Below, piece by piece: positions 31,588-41,444 of a DNA stretch of 64,000 nucleotides. Under the pieces are notes generated by a model that saw nothing but the letters and a program-made list of their open reading frames with translations, was not told the origin of the DNA and ran no database searches. The DNA is from Bradyrhizobium lablabi (lineage in GTDB: Bacteria > Pseudomonadota > Alphaproteobacteria > Rhizobiales > Xanthobacteraceae). The translations under genes and the position numbers were made by a program. The stretch's first letter is position 1, and each line of letters begins with the position of its first letter. The stretch is taken from contig NZ_LT670844.1 of the NCBI RefSeq assembly GCF_900141755.1, positions 7,784,501-7,848,500 of the forward strand. The letters run 5' to 3'.

Positions 31588-34500
31588 AAGCGCCCACCCG
31601 ATCGCCCGCCGAATTGCTCGCGCCCGGCGGCGCGTTGACCTTTGCCAATGTCGCCGAGGGCGCCGAAGGCCTGGTCGTCTCTGATCTGGCCCGCGCGATC
31701 GCGGCGCGGCCAAAGAGGCCTGCCGTCAGTCTCGCCGTGGTTTGCCGCGACGGCGCGCGCATGCAACAGCTCGCCCGCGCGCTGGAATTCTTTGCTCCCG
31801 ACTTGCCGGTGCTGCAGTTCCCGGCCTGGGACTGCCAGCCCTATGACCGGGTGTCGCCGCATGGCGGCATTTTGGCGCAACGGCTGACCACATTGGCGCG
31901 ATTGGCGCGCCTGCAGGGCAGCGACAAGCCGCTGATCGTGCTGACCACGGTCAATGCCATCGTGCAGCGGGTGCCGGCGCGCGAGATGATCGCCGCGCAG
32001 GCGCTGTCGGTCGCGCCCGGCCATGTCGTGCCGATGGACTCGATCGTCGCGTGGCTCGAGCACAACGGCTACAACCGTTCCTCCACGGTGCGCGAGCCCG
32101 GCGAATATGCCGTGCGCGGCGGCATTCTTGATTTGTTTCCGGCCGGCCTCGACCAGCCCGTCCGTTTTGACTTTTTTGGCGACAGCCTCGAATCGATCCG
32201 CTCCTTCGACGCAGAGACCCAGCGCACGCTTTTGGACATGCGCTCGCTCGACCTGGTTCCGATCTCGGAGTTTCAACTGGTCACCGAGACCATCCGCCGG
32301 TTCCGCATGGGCTATGTCGCAGCCTTCGGGGCGCCGGAGCGCGACGATCCCCTGTATGAGGCCGTCAGCGAAGGCCGTCGCCATCCCGGCATGGAGCATT
32401 GGCTGCCGCTGTTCCAGGACAGGATGGACACGCTGTTCGACTATCTCGGCGACGCGCCGCTTGCGATCGAGCCGCAAGGCGAGGATGCCGCGCGCGAGCG
32501 GTTCAAGCAGATCATTGACTATTACGACGCGCGGCGCGAGGCGCTGGAGCATCCCGGCGGCGGCGCGGTGTACAAACCCTTGCCGCCCGACCGGCTCTAT
32601 CTGACCGAGGATGAGTGGAGCAAACGGCTGGACGAGGCGGCGCTGGCGCGGCTGACGCCGTTCGCGGTTCCCGAAGGCAGCGCCAACACGGTGGATGCCC
32701 GCGCGCGCCAGGGACGCAATTTTGCGCCGGAACGCGCCGATACCGCCGTCAACGTATTCGAATCCGTCGTCGCCCATGTCGGCGCGCTGCATGCGCAACG
32801 CAAGAAGGTCGTGATCGCGCTGTGGAGCGAAGGCTCGCGCGACCGCATGAGCAGCATGCTGCGGGATCACAAGCTCACACACCTCACCAGCGTCAACACC
32901 TGGCGCACGGTGCTGGCAACCCCGCGCAACGAGGCCATGCTGGCGGTGCTTGGCATGGAATCCGGCTTCGAGACCGACGATGTCGCCGTCATCAGCGAAC
33001 AGGATATCCTCGGCGACCGCCTGGTGCGCCCGCGCAAAGCGAGCCGCAAGCTCGACAATTTCATCTCCGAGGTCACGAGCCTGACTGCCGGTGATCTCGT
33101 GGTGCATGTCGAGCACGGCATCGGCCGCTTTGTCGGGTTGCAGACGCTCGAGGTATCCGGCGCACCGCATGATTGCCTGGAACTGCATTACGCCGCCGAC
33201 ACCAAACTGTTTTTGCCCGTTGAAAATATCGAACTGCTGTCGCGCTACGGCTCCGACCACGCCAACGTCGAGCTGGATAGATTGGGCGGCAGCGGCTGGC
33301 AGACGCGGAAAGCAAAACTCAAGAATCGCATCCGCGAGATTGCCGGCGAACTGATCAAGATCGCGGCCGAGCGGCATTTGCACGAAGCGCCGAAAATGCC
33401 GGTGCAGCCGCATGTCTATGACGAGTTCTGCGCGCGCTTCCCCTATGAGGAGACCGAGGACCAGCTCGGCGCCATCCAATCGACGTTGAAGGATCTGGAA
33501 AGCGGCCGGCCGATGGACCGGCTGATCTGCGGCGACGTCGGCTTTGGCAAGACCGAGGTGGCGCTGCGCGCGGCCTTTGCAGTCGCGCTTGACGGCAAGC
33601 AGGTCGCGGTGGTGGTGCCGACCACACTGTTGGCCCGCCAGCATAACAAGACCTTTGCCGAGCGGTTCCGCGGTTTTCCCGTCAATGTCGCCCAAGCCTC
33701 GCGGCTGGTCGCGCCGAAGGAATTGTCGCAGGTCAAGAAGAACCTCGCCGACGGAAACGTCGATATCGTGGTCGGCACCCACGCGCTGCTCGGCAAATCC
33801 ATCAAATTCAGGGACCTCGGCCTTCTGATCGTCGACGAGGAGCAGCATTTTGGCGTCAGCCACAAGGAGCGCCTAAAACAGCTTCGCGCCCAGGTGCATG
33901 TGCTGACGCTGAGCGCCACGCCGATCCCGCGCACGCTGCAACTGGCGCTGACGGGGGTGCGCGATCTCTCGATCATTGCTTCGCCGCCGGTCGATCGGCT
34001 CGCGGTTCGCACTTTTGTGGCGCCGCACGATCCGCTGATGATCCGCGAGGCGCTGCTCCGCGAGCGCTATCGCGGCGGACAAGCGTTTTACGTGGTGCCG
34101 CGGATCGAAGATCTTGCCGGGGTAAAAGATTTTCTCGACAAGAACGTGCCGGAGATGAAGGTCGCGGTCGCCCATGGCCAGATGGCGCCGACGGTCATCG
34201 AGGACATCATGTCGGCGTTCTATGACGGCAAATATGACATCCTGCTCTCGACCACCATCATCGAGTCCGGCCTCGATATCCCGACCGCCAACACGCTGAT
34301 CGTGCACCGTGCCGATATGTTCGGGCTGGCGCAGCTTTATCAGTTGCGTGGCCGCGTCGGGCGCTCAAAGCTGCGGGCCTACGCGCTGTTCACGCTGCCG
34401 GCGCAGCAGAAGATCACAGCCCAGGCCGAGCGGCGCCTAAAAGTGCTGCAATCGCTGGAAACGTTAGGTGCCGGATTTCAGCTCGCCTCGCACGATCTCG

Positions 34501-35102
34501 ATATCCGCGGCGCCGGCAATCTGCTCGGCGAGGAGCAATCCGGGCATATCAAGGAAGTCGGCTTCGAGCTTTACCAGTCGATGCTGGAGGAGGCGATCCT
34601 CAACCTCAAGGCCGGCGTCGCTGAACCTGCGGCCGATCGCTGGTCGCCGCAGATCACCGTCGGGATGCCCGTCTTGATTCCGGAAGAATATGTCGCCGAC
34701 CTCGCGGTGCGGCTGTCGCTGTACCGGCGGCTGGCCGATCTCGACACCGACGAAGAGATCGACAATTTCGCCGCTGAACTGCGCGACCGATTTGGCGTAT
34801 TGCCGGACGAAGTGCGCTATCTCTTCAAGGTCGCCGCCATCAAGGGCTATTGCAGAAGGGCCAATGTCGAGAAGGTCGATGCCGGGCCGAAGGGCGCGGT
34901 GATCACCTTCCGCGACAACAAGTTCGCGCAGCCCGATCGTCTGGTCTATTTCATCCGCCAGCACGGCCAGGCGGCGCGGGTGCGGCCGGATATGAAGGTG
35001 GTGTTCTTCCAGGATTGGGAAACGCCGGAGGAGCGGCTCGCCGGCACCACCGAAATCCTGCGCCAGCTCGCCAGCCTCGCCGAGGACCGCAAGGCGGCAT
35101 GA
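31584..35102 (+). CDS. mfd: Transcription-repair coupling factor
   Basis: 1172 residues, full length. The UvrB-homology region is N-terminal (about 20-350; LQFPAWDCQPYDRVSPHGGI visible), followed by the RNA-polymerase interaction domain (about 500-570, VHVEHGIGRFVGLQTLEV). The RecG-like translocase has Walker A GDVGFGKTEVALRA near residue 650, VDEEQHFGVSHKE, and SATPIPRTLQLAL. It ends in the TRCF C-terminal domain. It removes stalled RNA polymerase and recruits UvrA. Translationally coupled to sdhE. Confidence 0.98.
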   Translation: MKAPTRSPAELLAPGGALTFANVAEGAEGLVVSDLARAIAARPKRPAVSLAVVCRDGARMQQLARALEFFAPDLPVLQFPAWDCQPYDRVSPHGGILAQRLTTLARLARLQGSDKPLIVLTTVNAIVQRVPAREMIAAQALSVAPGHVVPMDSIVAWLEHNGYNRSSTVREPGEYAVRGGILDLFPAGLDQPVRFDFFGDSLESIRSFDAETQRTLLDMRSLDLVPISEFQLVTETIRRFRMGYVAAFGAPERDDPLYEAVSEGRRHPGMEHWLPLFQDRMDTLFDYLGDAPLAIEPQGEDAARERFKQIIDYYDARREALEHPGGGAVYKPLPPDRLYLTEDEWSKRLDEAALARLTPFAVPEGSANTVDARARQGRNFAPERADTAVNVFESVVAHVGALHAQRKKVVIALWSEGSRDRMSSMLRDHKLTHLTSVNTWRTVLATPRNEAMLAVLGMESGFETDDVAVISEQDILGDRLVRPRKASRKLDNFISEVTSLTAGDLVVHVEHGIGRFVGLQTLEVSGAPHDCLELHYAADTKLFLPVENIELLSRYGSDHANVELDRLGGSGWQTRKAKLKNRIREIAGELIKIAAERHLHEAPKMPVQPHVYDEFCARFPYEETEDQLGAIQSTLKDLESGRPMDRLICGDVGFGKTEVALRAAFAVALDGKQVAVVVPTTLLARQHNKTFAERFRGFPVNVAQASRLVAPKELSQVKKNLADGNVDIVVGTHALLGKSIKFRDLGLLIVDEEQHFGVSHKERLKQLRAQVHVLTLSATPIPRTLQLALTGVRDLSIIASPPVDRLAVRTFVAPHDPLMIREALLRERYRGGQAFYVVPRIEDLAGVKDFLDKNVPEMKVAVAHGQMAPTVIEDIMSAFYDGKYDILLSTTIIESGLDIPTANTLIVHRADMFGLAQLYQLRGRVGRSKLRAYALFTLPAQQKITAQAERRLKVLQSLETLGAGFQLASHDLDIRGAGNLLGEEQSGHIKEVGFELYQSMLEEAILNLKAGVAEPAADRWSPQITVGMPVLIPEEYVADLAVRLSLYRRLADLDTDEEIDNFAAELRDRFGVLPDEVRYLFKVAAIKGYCRRANVEKVDAGPKGAVITFRDNKFAQPDRLVYFIRQHGQAARVRPDMKVVFFQDWETPEERLAGTTEILRQLASLAEDRKAA

Positions 35103-35107
35103 GTGAG

Positions 35108-36352
35108 TTACGAGGCCGCGCGATGGGTGTCCTGATGAAGCCGCGCCAGCAGCGACTTCGCGGTATCCTTCGGCAACAGCGTCGCGAGCGTCACGACCGG
35201 CTCCGATCGCGCGTCGCGTTTGCCGTGGGCGGTATGGCGCATCACGCTGGAGAGCCGCCGCGCGATCATATGCGCGGTGCGCAGATCGGCCTCTGGAAAC
35301 ACCGCGATGACCGATCCTTCTTCTTCTGCCACGCCAAAATCCATCTGCCGCATCAGGCGGCTGAGGATCCGCGCGCCGTCGAGCTGCGCGCGCGGATGGT
35401 CCGGGTCGAAGGCAAAGCGCGCCACCGACAATCCGCCGCCGCGCGACTGCGTCTGGTAGACGGCGGTGGCGAAATCGCGGTTGAACGCCGCCTGTGTCAG
35501 CAGGCCGGTCCTGGAATCGAGCAGGCCGCCGGCGTCGATCGAGCGCAGCGTGCGGCTCAAATGAGCCTCGAAGGCGCGCTGGCGGATCAGCGGCAAGGCA
35601 TGGGCGGCGACGCGCGCGGGCTCGCCGGAGGTGATCTCGAGATTGGGCAGATCATAGGCCGGCGTCATTTCATTCGACGTGACGATGATGGGCAGGCTGC
35701 GAAAGCGCGCATCCTCCGCCAGCACCGTGAGGAAGGCATCTTCCACGCGCGGGCTAAAACCTTCGCCGAGCACGATGCCGTCGATGTCGCGCGCGCTGAG
35801 GTGTTTTGCGGCGGCTTCGATCGAGAGCGCGCCGACCACCCCCATGCGCTCGCCGAGCGACACCGAAAGCGCGGGGTAGGCGGCGCCGCGGCCGATCAAA
35901 AGCACGGTGGCATCACGCGCGGGATCGGTGTCGGGGATCATGGTTCGTCCCGCCTTCTCGTCGTCAAGCCGGCGCATCACGGTCGAATGCAAGGTCCTGA
36001 CCCGAAGTGCTGCGCGCAGCCGCGCCAGCAAGCGATCGAAATTGTCGCCGCTTTGCAAAAAGGGAATAGCGTTCTCGGGCAGGCTTATCCCGGTCCCGGT
36101 CCCGGGATCGACCGCGATCAGCGGCAGATAGGGCGCGCGTGCGGCGATCTGTTTTGCGAGCGCCTCGAAGCCCGGCGCGCCGCTCTCCGACAGCGCGACG
36201 AGAACCGCGGCCGGCTGCAGTTGCTCGACCGCGCGGGGCGCCTCCGCCCAGGCGGTTTCGATCACGGGAAACATCTTGGCTTCGTCAAGCGCCGATACCA
36301 ATGGCGGCCGCGTGGCGTCGGAGACGACAATGATCGGGCCCTGCTGGGACAT
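35108..36352 (-). CDS. Receiver-like protein with degenerate GGDEF domain
   Basis: 414 residues. The N-terminal region (1-130, GPIIVVSDATRPPLVSALDE) and a second one (about 150-260, ATVLLIGRGAAYPALSVSLG) resemble receiver folds, but both lack a clear phospho-acceptor Asp set. The C-terminal third (about 280-400) has the diguanylate-cyclase layout (DSRTGLLTQAAFNRDFATAV). The signature loop is GVAEEEGSVIAVF in place of a GGDEF motif, so it should not make c-di-GMP. It probably acts as a signalling scaffold or sensor. It converges with mfd, 5 bp between stops. Confidence 0.72.
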   Translation of the reverse strand: MSQQGPIIVVSDATRPPLVSALDEAKMFPVIETAWAEAPRAVEQLQPAAVLVALSESGAPGFEALAKQIAARAPYLPLIAVDPGTGTGISLPENAIPFLQSGDNFDRLLARLRAALRVRTLHSTVMRRLDDEKAGRTMIPDTDPARDATVLLIGRGAAYPALSVSLGERMGVVGALSIEAAAKHLSARDIDGIVLGEGFSPRVEDAFLTVLAEDARFRSLPIIVTSNEMTPAYDLPNLEITSGEPARVAAHALPLIRQRAFEAHLSRTLRSIDAGGLLDSRTGLLTQAAFNRDFATAVYQTQSRGGGLSVARFAFDPDHPRAQLDGARILSRLMRQMDFGVAEEEGSVIAVFPEADLRTAHMIARRLSSVMRHTAHGKRDARSEPVVTLATLLPKDTAKSLLARLHQDTHRAAS

Positions 36353-36595
36353 CTAAAAAACTCGGATCGGCGCGATCGATGGAACGCGCGGCCCAAATCC
36401 TAATTCGGCCGGCTTAATGTCGCGTAAAGCCAGAACGAATTTTAGTGCCCTTGTTTCAATGACTTAGCTCAAACATCACGGCAAACCTCAGTTTTGATAA
36501 TCCAACTAAATTGTAACTTGGGCGTTTAGGCAACTTTAGATGGGTTGCCGTAGAAGTACGGGGTGGAACCCGACACGTCACACGAGGAGGCAAAA

Positions 36596-36760
36596 TTGAA
36601 GCGGAGTTTTCTGGGGTTTTTGGCCGATGAAAAAGGGGCGACCGCCATCGAATACGGCCTGATCGCCGCCGGGATCGCAATCGCGATCATCACAGCCGTC
36701 AATGGTGTGGGCACTCAGTTGAGCACGAATTTCAACAACATCAGCACGTCGCTGAAATAA
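36596..36760 (+). CDS. Flp-family type IVb pilin, TTG start
   Basis: 54 residues from TTG 36596, preceded by GAGGAGG at 5 nt spacing; the frame extends upstream to an ATG at 36563 that lacks such a site. The sequence (LADEKGATAIEYGLIAAGIA) carries the Flp prepilin processing site G/ATAIEY with the Glu at +5 and one hydrophobic helix. It would be cut by a TadV-like prepilin peptidase and form a thin adhesive pilus. No tad export genes are in the window, so it depends on a distant locus. Confidence 0.9.
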   Translation: MKRSFLGFLADEKGATAIEYGLIAAGIAIAIITAVNGVGTQLSTNFNNISTSLK

Positions 36761-36913
36761 GCCTCCCTTCTCAGGGAGACGCGTCTACCTAAACTCCGCT
36801 CAAACAGCGATCGCGCGAATCGAAGGCAGGGACCGCGTGAAACCATTCTGTTAGCCGGGCGCCGCAAGCTATTGGCTTGTCATGGATCTGGGACATGCAG
36901 TCGTCGGTTTCGA

Positions 36914-38419
36914 TCAAGTTGAATTCGCCCGGTCGCGAAACGCTTCCACCATCAGCGGGTTAAGCCCGAGCTCGTTGAGTGCTTCGCGGGCTCGCGCGTT
37001 GTCGTTGGCGCGGCCGGCGAGGCGGTGGCCGCTGATCCGGTCGGGCAAGGCGGTGAGCAGCGCGCCCTGTCCGAGCCGCTTCGCCCATTCCTGCAGATCA
37101 TGCGACAGGAAGCGGTAACCGCCGACCGCCATCACGCCTGAGGGCGGCGCGGTAATATTGATCGCGCCGGTTGATCGGTCGAGCCGCGCGGCATATTCGG
37201 TATCGACGTAATCGCGCGGTGGCTGGGCCATCAATTGATCACTCTGCGGCGCGAGCGCAGGCGCGTAGGCCGCGGGCGTCACCATCGGTCCCCGCAACCC
37301 CAGCGTTCCCTTCGGGGTCAGCAGGACTTCGCCTGCGATCGACGCACCCGGCACATTGCGTGGCGCGCCGTGCGGTCCCGGCAGGATCGGCAGCGGCGCG
37401 CCGTCGTCGCCGCGGCGGGCGCTGAACATGCCGGCCTCCCCGAACAGATAGACGTCTGTCAGGATAGCTGGTCCGGCGTTCCAGAGCGGGCTCGAGGCGA
37501 CCTGTTCCGGCGCCCGCCAAAGGGCGATCACCTGGCGCAAGGCCGGCAGCCGCGACGCCATTTCGATCTCGGACAATCGCAGCGCGAGCTGCGCCGGGGC
37601 GATCAGCGTTTCGCAACCATGCTCGTTGATCTGCCGCTCCAGTACGTCGGCCTCGAACGGATGATGCAGCGCCAGCGCTCCGCCCGACAACAGCCAGACC
37701 ATCAGCGATGAGGTCAGGCCCGCGAACGATGACGGCGCGAACGCCGACATCACCGTCGCGCCCTGGGGCACATCGCTTTCGAGCGACAAAGCGAGGCCGC
37801 CGGCGATCAGGCCGAGATGCGTGCGGGGCACGGGGCGGAAGCCCTCGGCCGTGACGTCGAAGGAAATGATCGCCGCCTTGCGGCCATCCTGGACCACCGC
37901 GCGCGTGGTCGTCGATCGGGTCTCGAGCGCAAGGTCGAGCGAAGCCATTCCTTCCGGCAGATCATTGCCGAAGCCGCAGACATGGCGGATCGAAAACGCT
38001 TCGGCGGCGGCGTTCATGGCCAAATCGGCATGGCTGACGCCGTCGATCTTGCTGGTGGTCACGATCGCCCTGGCGCCGGTGCGATTGAGCGCGACTGTCA
38101 ACTCCGCCTGCCGCCACAATAGCGGGAGCAGGGCGACGACCAGGCCGGCGCGGTGGGCTGCGAGCACCGTCAGCATGAACTCGATGGTGTTGGGCAGTTG
38201 AACCGCGATCACGGAATTATTGGGTAACCCCGATTCGATGAAATGCGCCGACAGCGCCGTGATCGCGCGGTCGGCTTCGGCAAAGGTCAGGCGCTTTGGC
38301 AATTGGCCGGTGACGCGAAGCTTGTTGGGGGGATCAAGCAGCGCCAGGCCATCCGGTTTTCGTGCCAGGACCCGTCGAAACAATCCGTCGAGCGTCGGCG
38401 ATGCGTTGGTCTGGATCAC
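36914..38419 (-). CDS. AMP-binding (ANL) superfamily protein lacking the P-loop
   Basis: 501 residues with the overall acyl-CoA synthetase N-domain plan: LTFAEADRAITALSAHFIES, VIAVQLPNTIEFMLTVLAAH, and a late VDTEYAARLDRSTGAI. The conserved A3 loop (usually TSGTTGxPK) reads ISFDVTAEGFRPVPRTHL, without the Ser/Thr/Gly run. The C-terminal domain lacks an obvious catalytic Lys segment. Adenylation activity is therefore doubtful; it may bind acyl-AMP-like ligands or have another role. It is 4 bp from the start of the downstream solute-binding gene region on the same strand, forming a likely pair. Confidence 0.7.
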   Translation of the reverse strand: MIQTNASPTLDGLFRRVLARKPDGLALLDPPNKLRVTGQLPKRLTFAEADRAITALSAHFIESGLPNNSVIAVQLPNTIEFMLTVLAAHRAGLVVALLPLLWRQAELTVALNRTGARAIVTTSKIDGVSHADLAMNAAAEAFSIRHVCGFGNDLPEGMASLDLALETRSTTTRAVVQDGRKAAIISFDVTAEGFRPVPRTHLGLIAGGLALSLESDVPQGATVMSAFAPSSFAGLTSSLMVWLLSGGALALHHPFEADVLERQINEHGCETLIAPAQLALRLSEIEMASRLPALRQVIALWRAPEQVASSPLWNAGPAILTDVYLFGEAGMFSARRGDDGAPLPILPGPHGAPRNVPGASIAGEVLLTPKGTLGLRGPMVTPAAYAPALAPQSDQLMAQPPRDYVDTEYAARLDRSTGAINITAPPSGVMAVGGYRFLSHDLQEWAKRLGQGALLTALPDRISGHRLAGRANDNARAREALNELGLNPLMVEAFRDRANST

Positions 38420-38423
38420 GGGA

Positions 38424-40307
38424 TCACTTCGGTTGCGGGCTTGGCTTGGGTTGGGCTTCCTGCTTCTGCCACCAAGTCTCCGGAAGGTATCCCGTCAACG
38501 CGGTGGCGTCAGGCCGTTCTATCCGATTCCAGCGCGCGATCCATTGCTCTTGAATGCTAAAGAGCGGGATAGCGTAGAAGCCCGACATCAGGACCCGGTC
38601 GAGCGCCCGCACCGCCGAAACGAAAGCGGGACGCTCGCGCGCCTCCAGCATGGCCGCGATCAGGGCATCGATGGCGGGATCCTTGGCGCCCATATAATTG
38701 CGTGTGCCCGGAATGCCGGCGGCCTCGCTGCCCCAATAGAACGACTGCTCGTTGCCCGGCGACAGCGACTGATCCCAGCGGTTCTGGATCATGTCGAAAT
38801 CGTAGCCGAGCCGGCGCTGGTCGAATTGCACGGCATCGACCGCACGCACCGATGCCTCGATCCCGGCGCGCTTGAGATCGCGCGCATAGGCAAGCGCGAT
38901 CCGCTCCTGGTCGCGGGTCGTCACCAGGATTTCGAAGGCGAGGGGAGCTTTGCTCGAACGCTGCCGCAACACCGTGCCGTCCAACTCGTAGCCGGCCTGA
39001 GACAACAGCGTCAGCGCGCTGCGAAGCGTTGCGCGATCGCGCCCCGAACCGTCGCTGACCGGCAGGTGGTAACTGCCGTCGAGAATGTCGGGCGCTATGT
39101 GCGAAGCGAACGGTTTTAACAGCTCGCGCTCGCGATCATCGGCGGGCCGGCCATAGGCCGATAATTCGGAGCCGGCGAAGAAGCTCCCCGAGCGGCCATA
39201 GAGGCCGAAGAAATAGTTGCGGTTGATCCATTCGAAATCGAACAACAGCGTCAACGCCTGGCGCACGCGGACATCAGAAAACACCGGACGGCGGGTGTTG
39301 AACACCAGAAATTCCGACGGCTGCGGCATCCCGGTCTTGATGACATCGCGGATCACCTCGCCGTTGCGGGCGGCCGGAAAATCATATCCGTCGTGCCAGC
39401 GCAGCGGTTCGGTCTCGACGCGGAAGTCATAGAGGCCGCGCTTGAAGGCTTCGAACTGGCCGTTGGCCTCGCGATAAAAATCGAGTCTGACTTCGTCGAA
39501 GTTCCACAGCCCCTTGTTGACCGGCAGGTCGCGGCCCCAATAATCGGGATCGCGCGTCAGCGTCACGCTGGCGCCGGGCTTCACCGCGCTGACGCGGTAG
39601 GGTCCGGAACCGACCGGCCCGGTCATGGTCGTTTCCTCAAAGGTTGCGACATCGACGGCGTGCTTGGGCAGGACCGGCATCAGGCCGAGGATCAGGGGCA
39701 ACTCGCGGTCGTTGACGCCTGAGAGGTCGAACCGCACCGTGAGCGGGTCGGGCGCCTCGGCCTTTACGACTTTGGCATAATACTGCCGGTGGTTCGGACG
39801 CCCGTGGTCGCGCAGTAAGGTCCAGGAGAACAGCACGTCCTCGGCAGTCACCTTCTGCCCGTCGGAAAAACGCGCGTGGGGATCGAGATGGAAGGCGACG
39901 TAGCTCCTGGCATCATCCGTCTCCACGCTCTTCGCCAACAGGCCGTAGAGCGTGAAAGCCTCGTCATTGCCGCGCGCCATCAGGCTCTCGACCACAAAGC
40001 CCCTGATTTGCTGCACGGCGAGGCCCCGGACGATCAGGGGGTTGAGGCTGTCGAAAGTGCCGAGAATGCCCTGCACCAGCCGGCCGCCCTTGGGCGCGTC
40101 GGGATTGGCATAGGGCATGTGGGTGAAACCCGCCGGCAAAGCCGGCGCGCCGTGCATGGCGATGGCGTAGCTCTGCTCCGCCCGGGCGTTGCCGGCGTCG
40201 ATGGCCAGTGCGATGCCCAACACCAGCGCGGCACTGACAAAAGCGCCAATACGGATAGGCTTTGGTGCGTGCAATGGACCACGCTGATTTGATTCGGGAT
40301 TGCTCAC
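38424..40307 (-). CDS. ABC transporter periplasmic peptide-binding protein (family 5)
   Basis: 627 residues. Signal region at about 20-43 (IGAFVSAALVLGIALAIDAG, ending in A-R-A). The family 5 solute-binding fold follows: GGRLVQGILGTFDSLNPLIV, HLDPHARFSDGQKVTAEDVL and FSDVRVRQALTLLFDFEWIN. Length and motifs are closest to YejA-type proteins, which bind peptides or related compounds. No permease or ATPase gene lies beside it; it is followed by the ANL-like gene at 36914. Confidence 0.88.
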   Translation of the reverse strand: MSNPESNQRGPLHAPKPIRIGAFVSAALVLGIALAIDAGNARAEQSYAIAMHGAPALPAGFTHMPYANPDAPKGGRLVQGILGTFDSLNPLIVRGLAVQQIRGFVVESLMARGNDEAFTLYGLLAKSVETDDARSYVAFHLDPHARFSDGQKVTAEDVLFSWTLLRDHGRPNHRQYYAKVVKAEAPDPLTVRFDLSGVNDRELPLILGLMPVLPKHAVDVATFEETTMTGPVGSGPYRVSAVKPGASVTLTRDPDYWGRDLPVNKGLWNFDEVRLDFYREANGQFEAFKRGLYDFRVETEPLRWHDGYDFPAARNGEVIRDVIKTGMPQPSEFLVFNTRRPVFSDVRVRQALTLLFDFEWINRNYFFGLYGRSGSFFAGSELSAYGRPADDRERELLKPFASHIAPDILDGSYHLPVSDGSGRDRATLRSALTLLSQAGYELDGTVLRQRSSKAPLAFEILVTTRDQERIALAYARDLKRAGIEASVRAVDAVQFDQRRLGYDFDMIQNRWDQSLSPGNEQSFYWGSEAAGIPGTRNYMGAKDPAIDALIAAMLEARERPAFVSAVRALDRVLMSGFYAIPLFSIQEQWIARWNRIERPDATALTGYLPETWWQKQEAQPKPSPQPK

Positions 40308-40547
40308 TGCCGAGTTTTAACATGGCCGCCGGAATGTGACGCGGGTGTGTGCCAAAGATGCTTGTCGGCATTGATCTTTTTGTGCGCCGCTGTATGAAGG
40401 CGTGCCATTGACCAACGCGCCAAGGCCTGTCACTTAACCGCCTCAATTGGCAAGGAGACAGCCGCCCCAAACGGCCAGGTGCAAACGGCTAGATACCAGC
40501 GCCTGCAGCGGTTTTCGGGTGCTCCCGTTCAGAAAGGGTTTTCCGCA

Positions 40548-41393
40548 ATGAAATTCCGTATCTTGGCCGCGACGGTCCGGCCGCGTGGGCGGGTTTTCGC
40601 CTTGTTGGCGGCGACCGCCTTGGCCGTGTCATTGCAGGCGCCTGACGCGAGCGCCCAGGCACCGGCGCCGGCACCGGCTGCGCCGAAGGCCAAGGCGAAG
40701 GCGGCCCCCAAAGCCGCTCCCGGGGCGTCCGCGCCGGCGGCTCAGCAGGCGCCCGCAGCCGGCGCTCCCGCGGCGGGGGCTCCCCCGGCCGGCGCACCCG
40801 CGGCGGCGGGCGGTCAGCCCCAGGACCAGCAGGTCCAGCTGATCTATGCGCCCTGGACCAAATTCTGCCTCAAGGGCCAGGACGCCAACGCCAAGCAGGT
40901 TTGCTTCACCGGCAAGGACGGCCGTATCGAGTCCGGCCAGCCGGTCATCGCCGCCGTCATCATCGAGCCCGAAGGCGAGCCGAAGAAGATCCTGCGCGTC
41001 ACGCTGCCGCTCGGCATGCAGCTCGTTCATGGAACCCGCGTCATCGTCGACAACAGCCAACCGATGCAGAGCCCCTATGTGATCTGCTTCCAAAATGGCT
41101 GCATGTCGGACTACGAAGTGACCCCGGAACTGCTCGCCAACATGAAGAAGGGTCAGAACCTGGTGGTGCAGGCGATCAACTCCAACGGCGCGCCGCTGAC
41201 GCTGCCGCTGCCGCTGGCCGAATTCGCCAAGGCCTATGACGGCCCGCCGACCGATCCGAAGCAATTCGAAGAGACCCAGAAGAAGCTGCAGGAAGAACTG
41301 CAGAAGCGCGCCGAGGAGCAGCGTAAGAAGCTCGAGGCCGCTCAGGGCCAGCAGCCCGGTGGCGCGGCACCGGCCAATCCGGCTGCGAAGTAG
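40548..41393 (+). CDS. Invasion-associated locus B (IalB) family protein
   Basis: 281 residues from ATG 40548. Signal peptide to about residue 36 (ending A-S-A-Q). A long Ala/Pro-rich linker (37-95) precedes the IalB domain (about 98-235): IYAPWTKFCLKGQDANAKQV, then LRVTLPLGMQLVHGTRVIVD and YVICFQNGCMSDYEVTPELL with paired cysteines. The C-terminus is a charged coiled coil (KQFEETQKKLQEELQKRAEE). It is exported to the periplasm or outer surface; the exact role is unclear outside Bartonella. A strong terminator follows. Confidence 0.9.
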   Translation: MKFRILAATVRPRGRVFALLAATALAVSLQAPDASAQAPAPAPAAPKAKAKAAPKAAPGASAPAAQQAPAAGAPAAGAPPAGAPAAAGGQPQDQQVQLIYAPWTKFCLKGQDANAKQVCFTGKDGRIESGQPVIAAVIIEPEGEPKKILRVTLPLGMQLVHGTRVIVDNSQPMQSPYVICFQNGCMSDYEVTPELLANMKKGQNLVVQAINSNGAPLTLPLPLAEFAKAYDGPPTDPKQFEETQKKLQEELQKRAEEQRKKLEAAQGQQPGGAAPANPAAK

Positions 41394-41408
41394 ACGCTCG
41401 ACAAACGA

Positions 41409-41437
41409 AAAAGGCGCCCGGACCGGGCGCCTTTTTT
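41409..41437 (+). terminator. Intrinsic terminator of the IalB gene
   Basis: GGCGCCCGG and CCGGGCGCC form a GC-rich stem flanked by A- and T-runs (AAAAA before, TTTTTT after), 16 bp after the IalB stop. Confidence 0.92.
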
Positions 41438-41444
41438 GTTCCAC

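Noticed and set aside
31491..33863. Minus-strand frame of 790 codons opposite mfd
   Set aside because: Antisense shadow of a GC-rich gene; mfd motifs on the plus strand are unambiguous.
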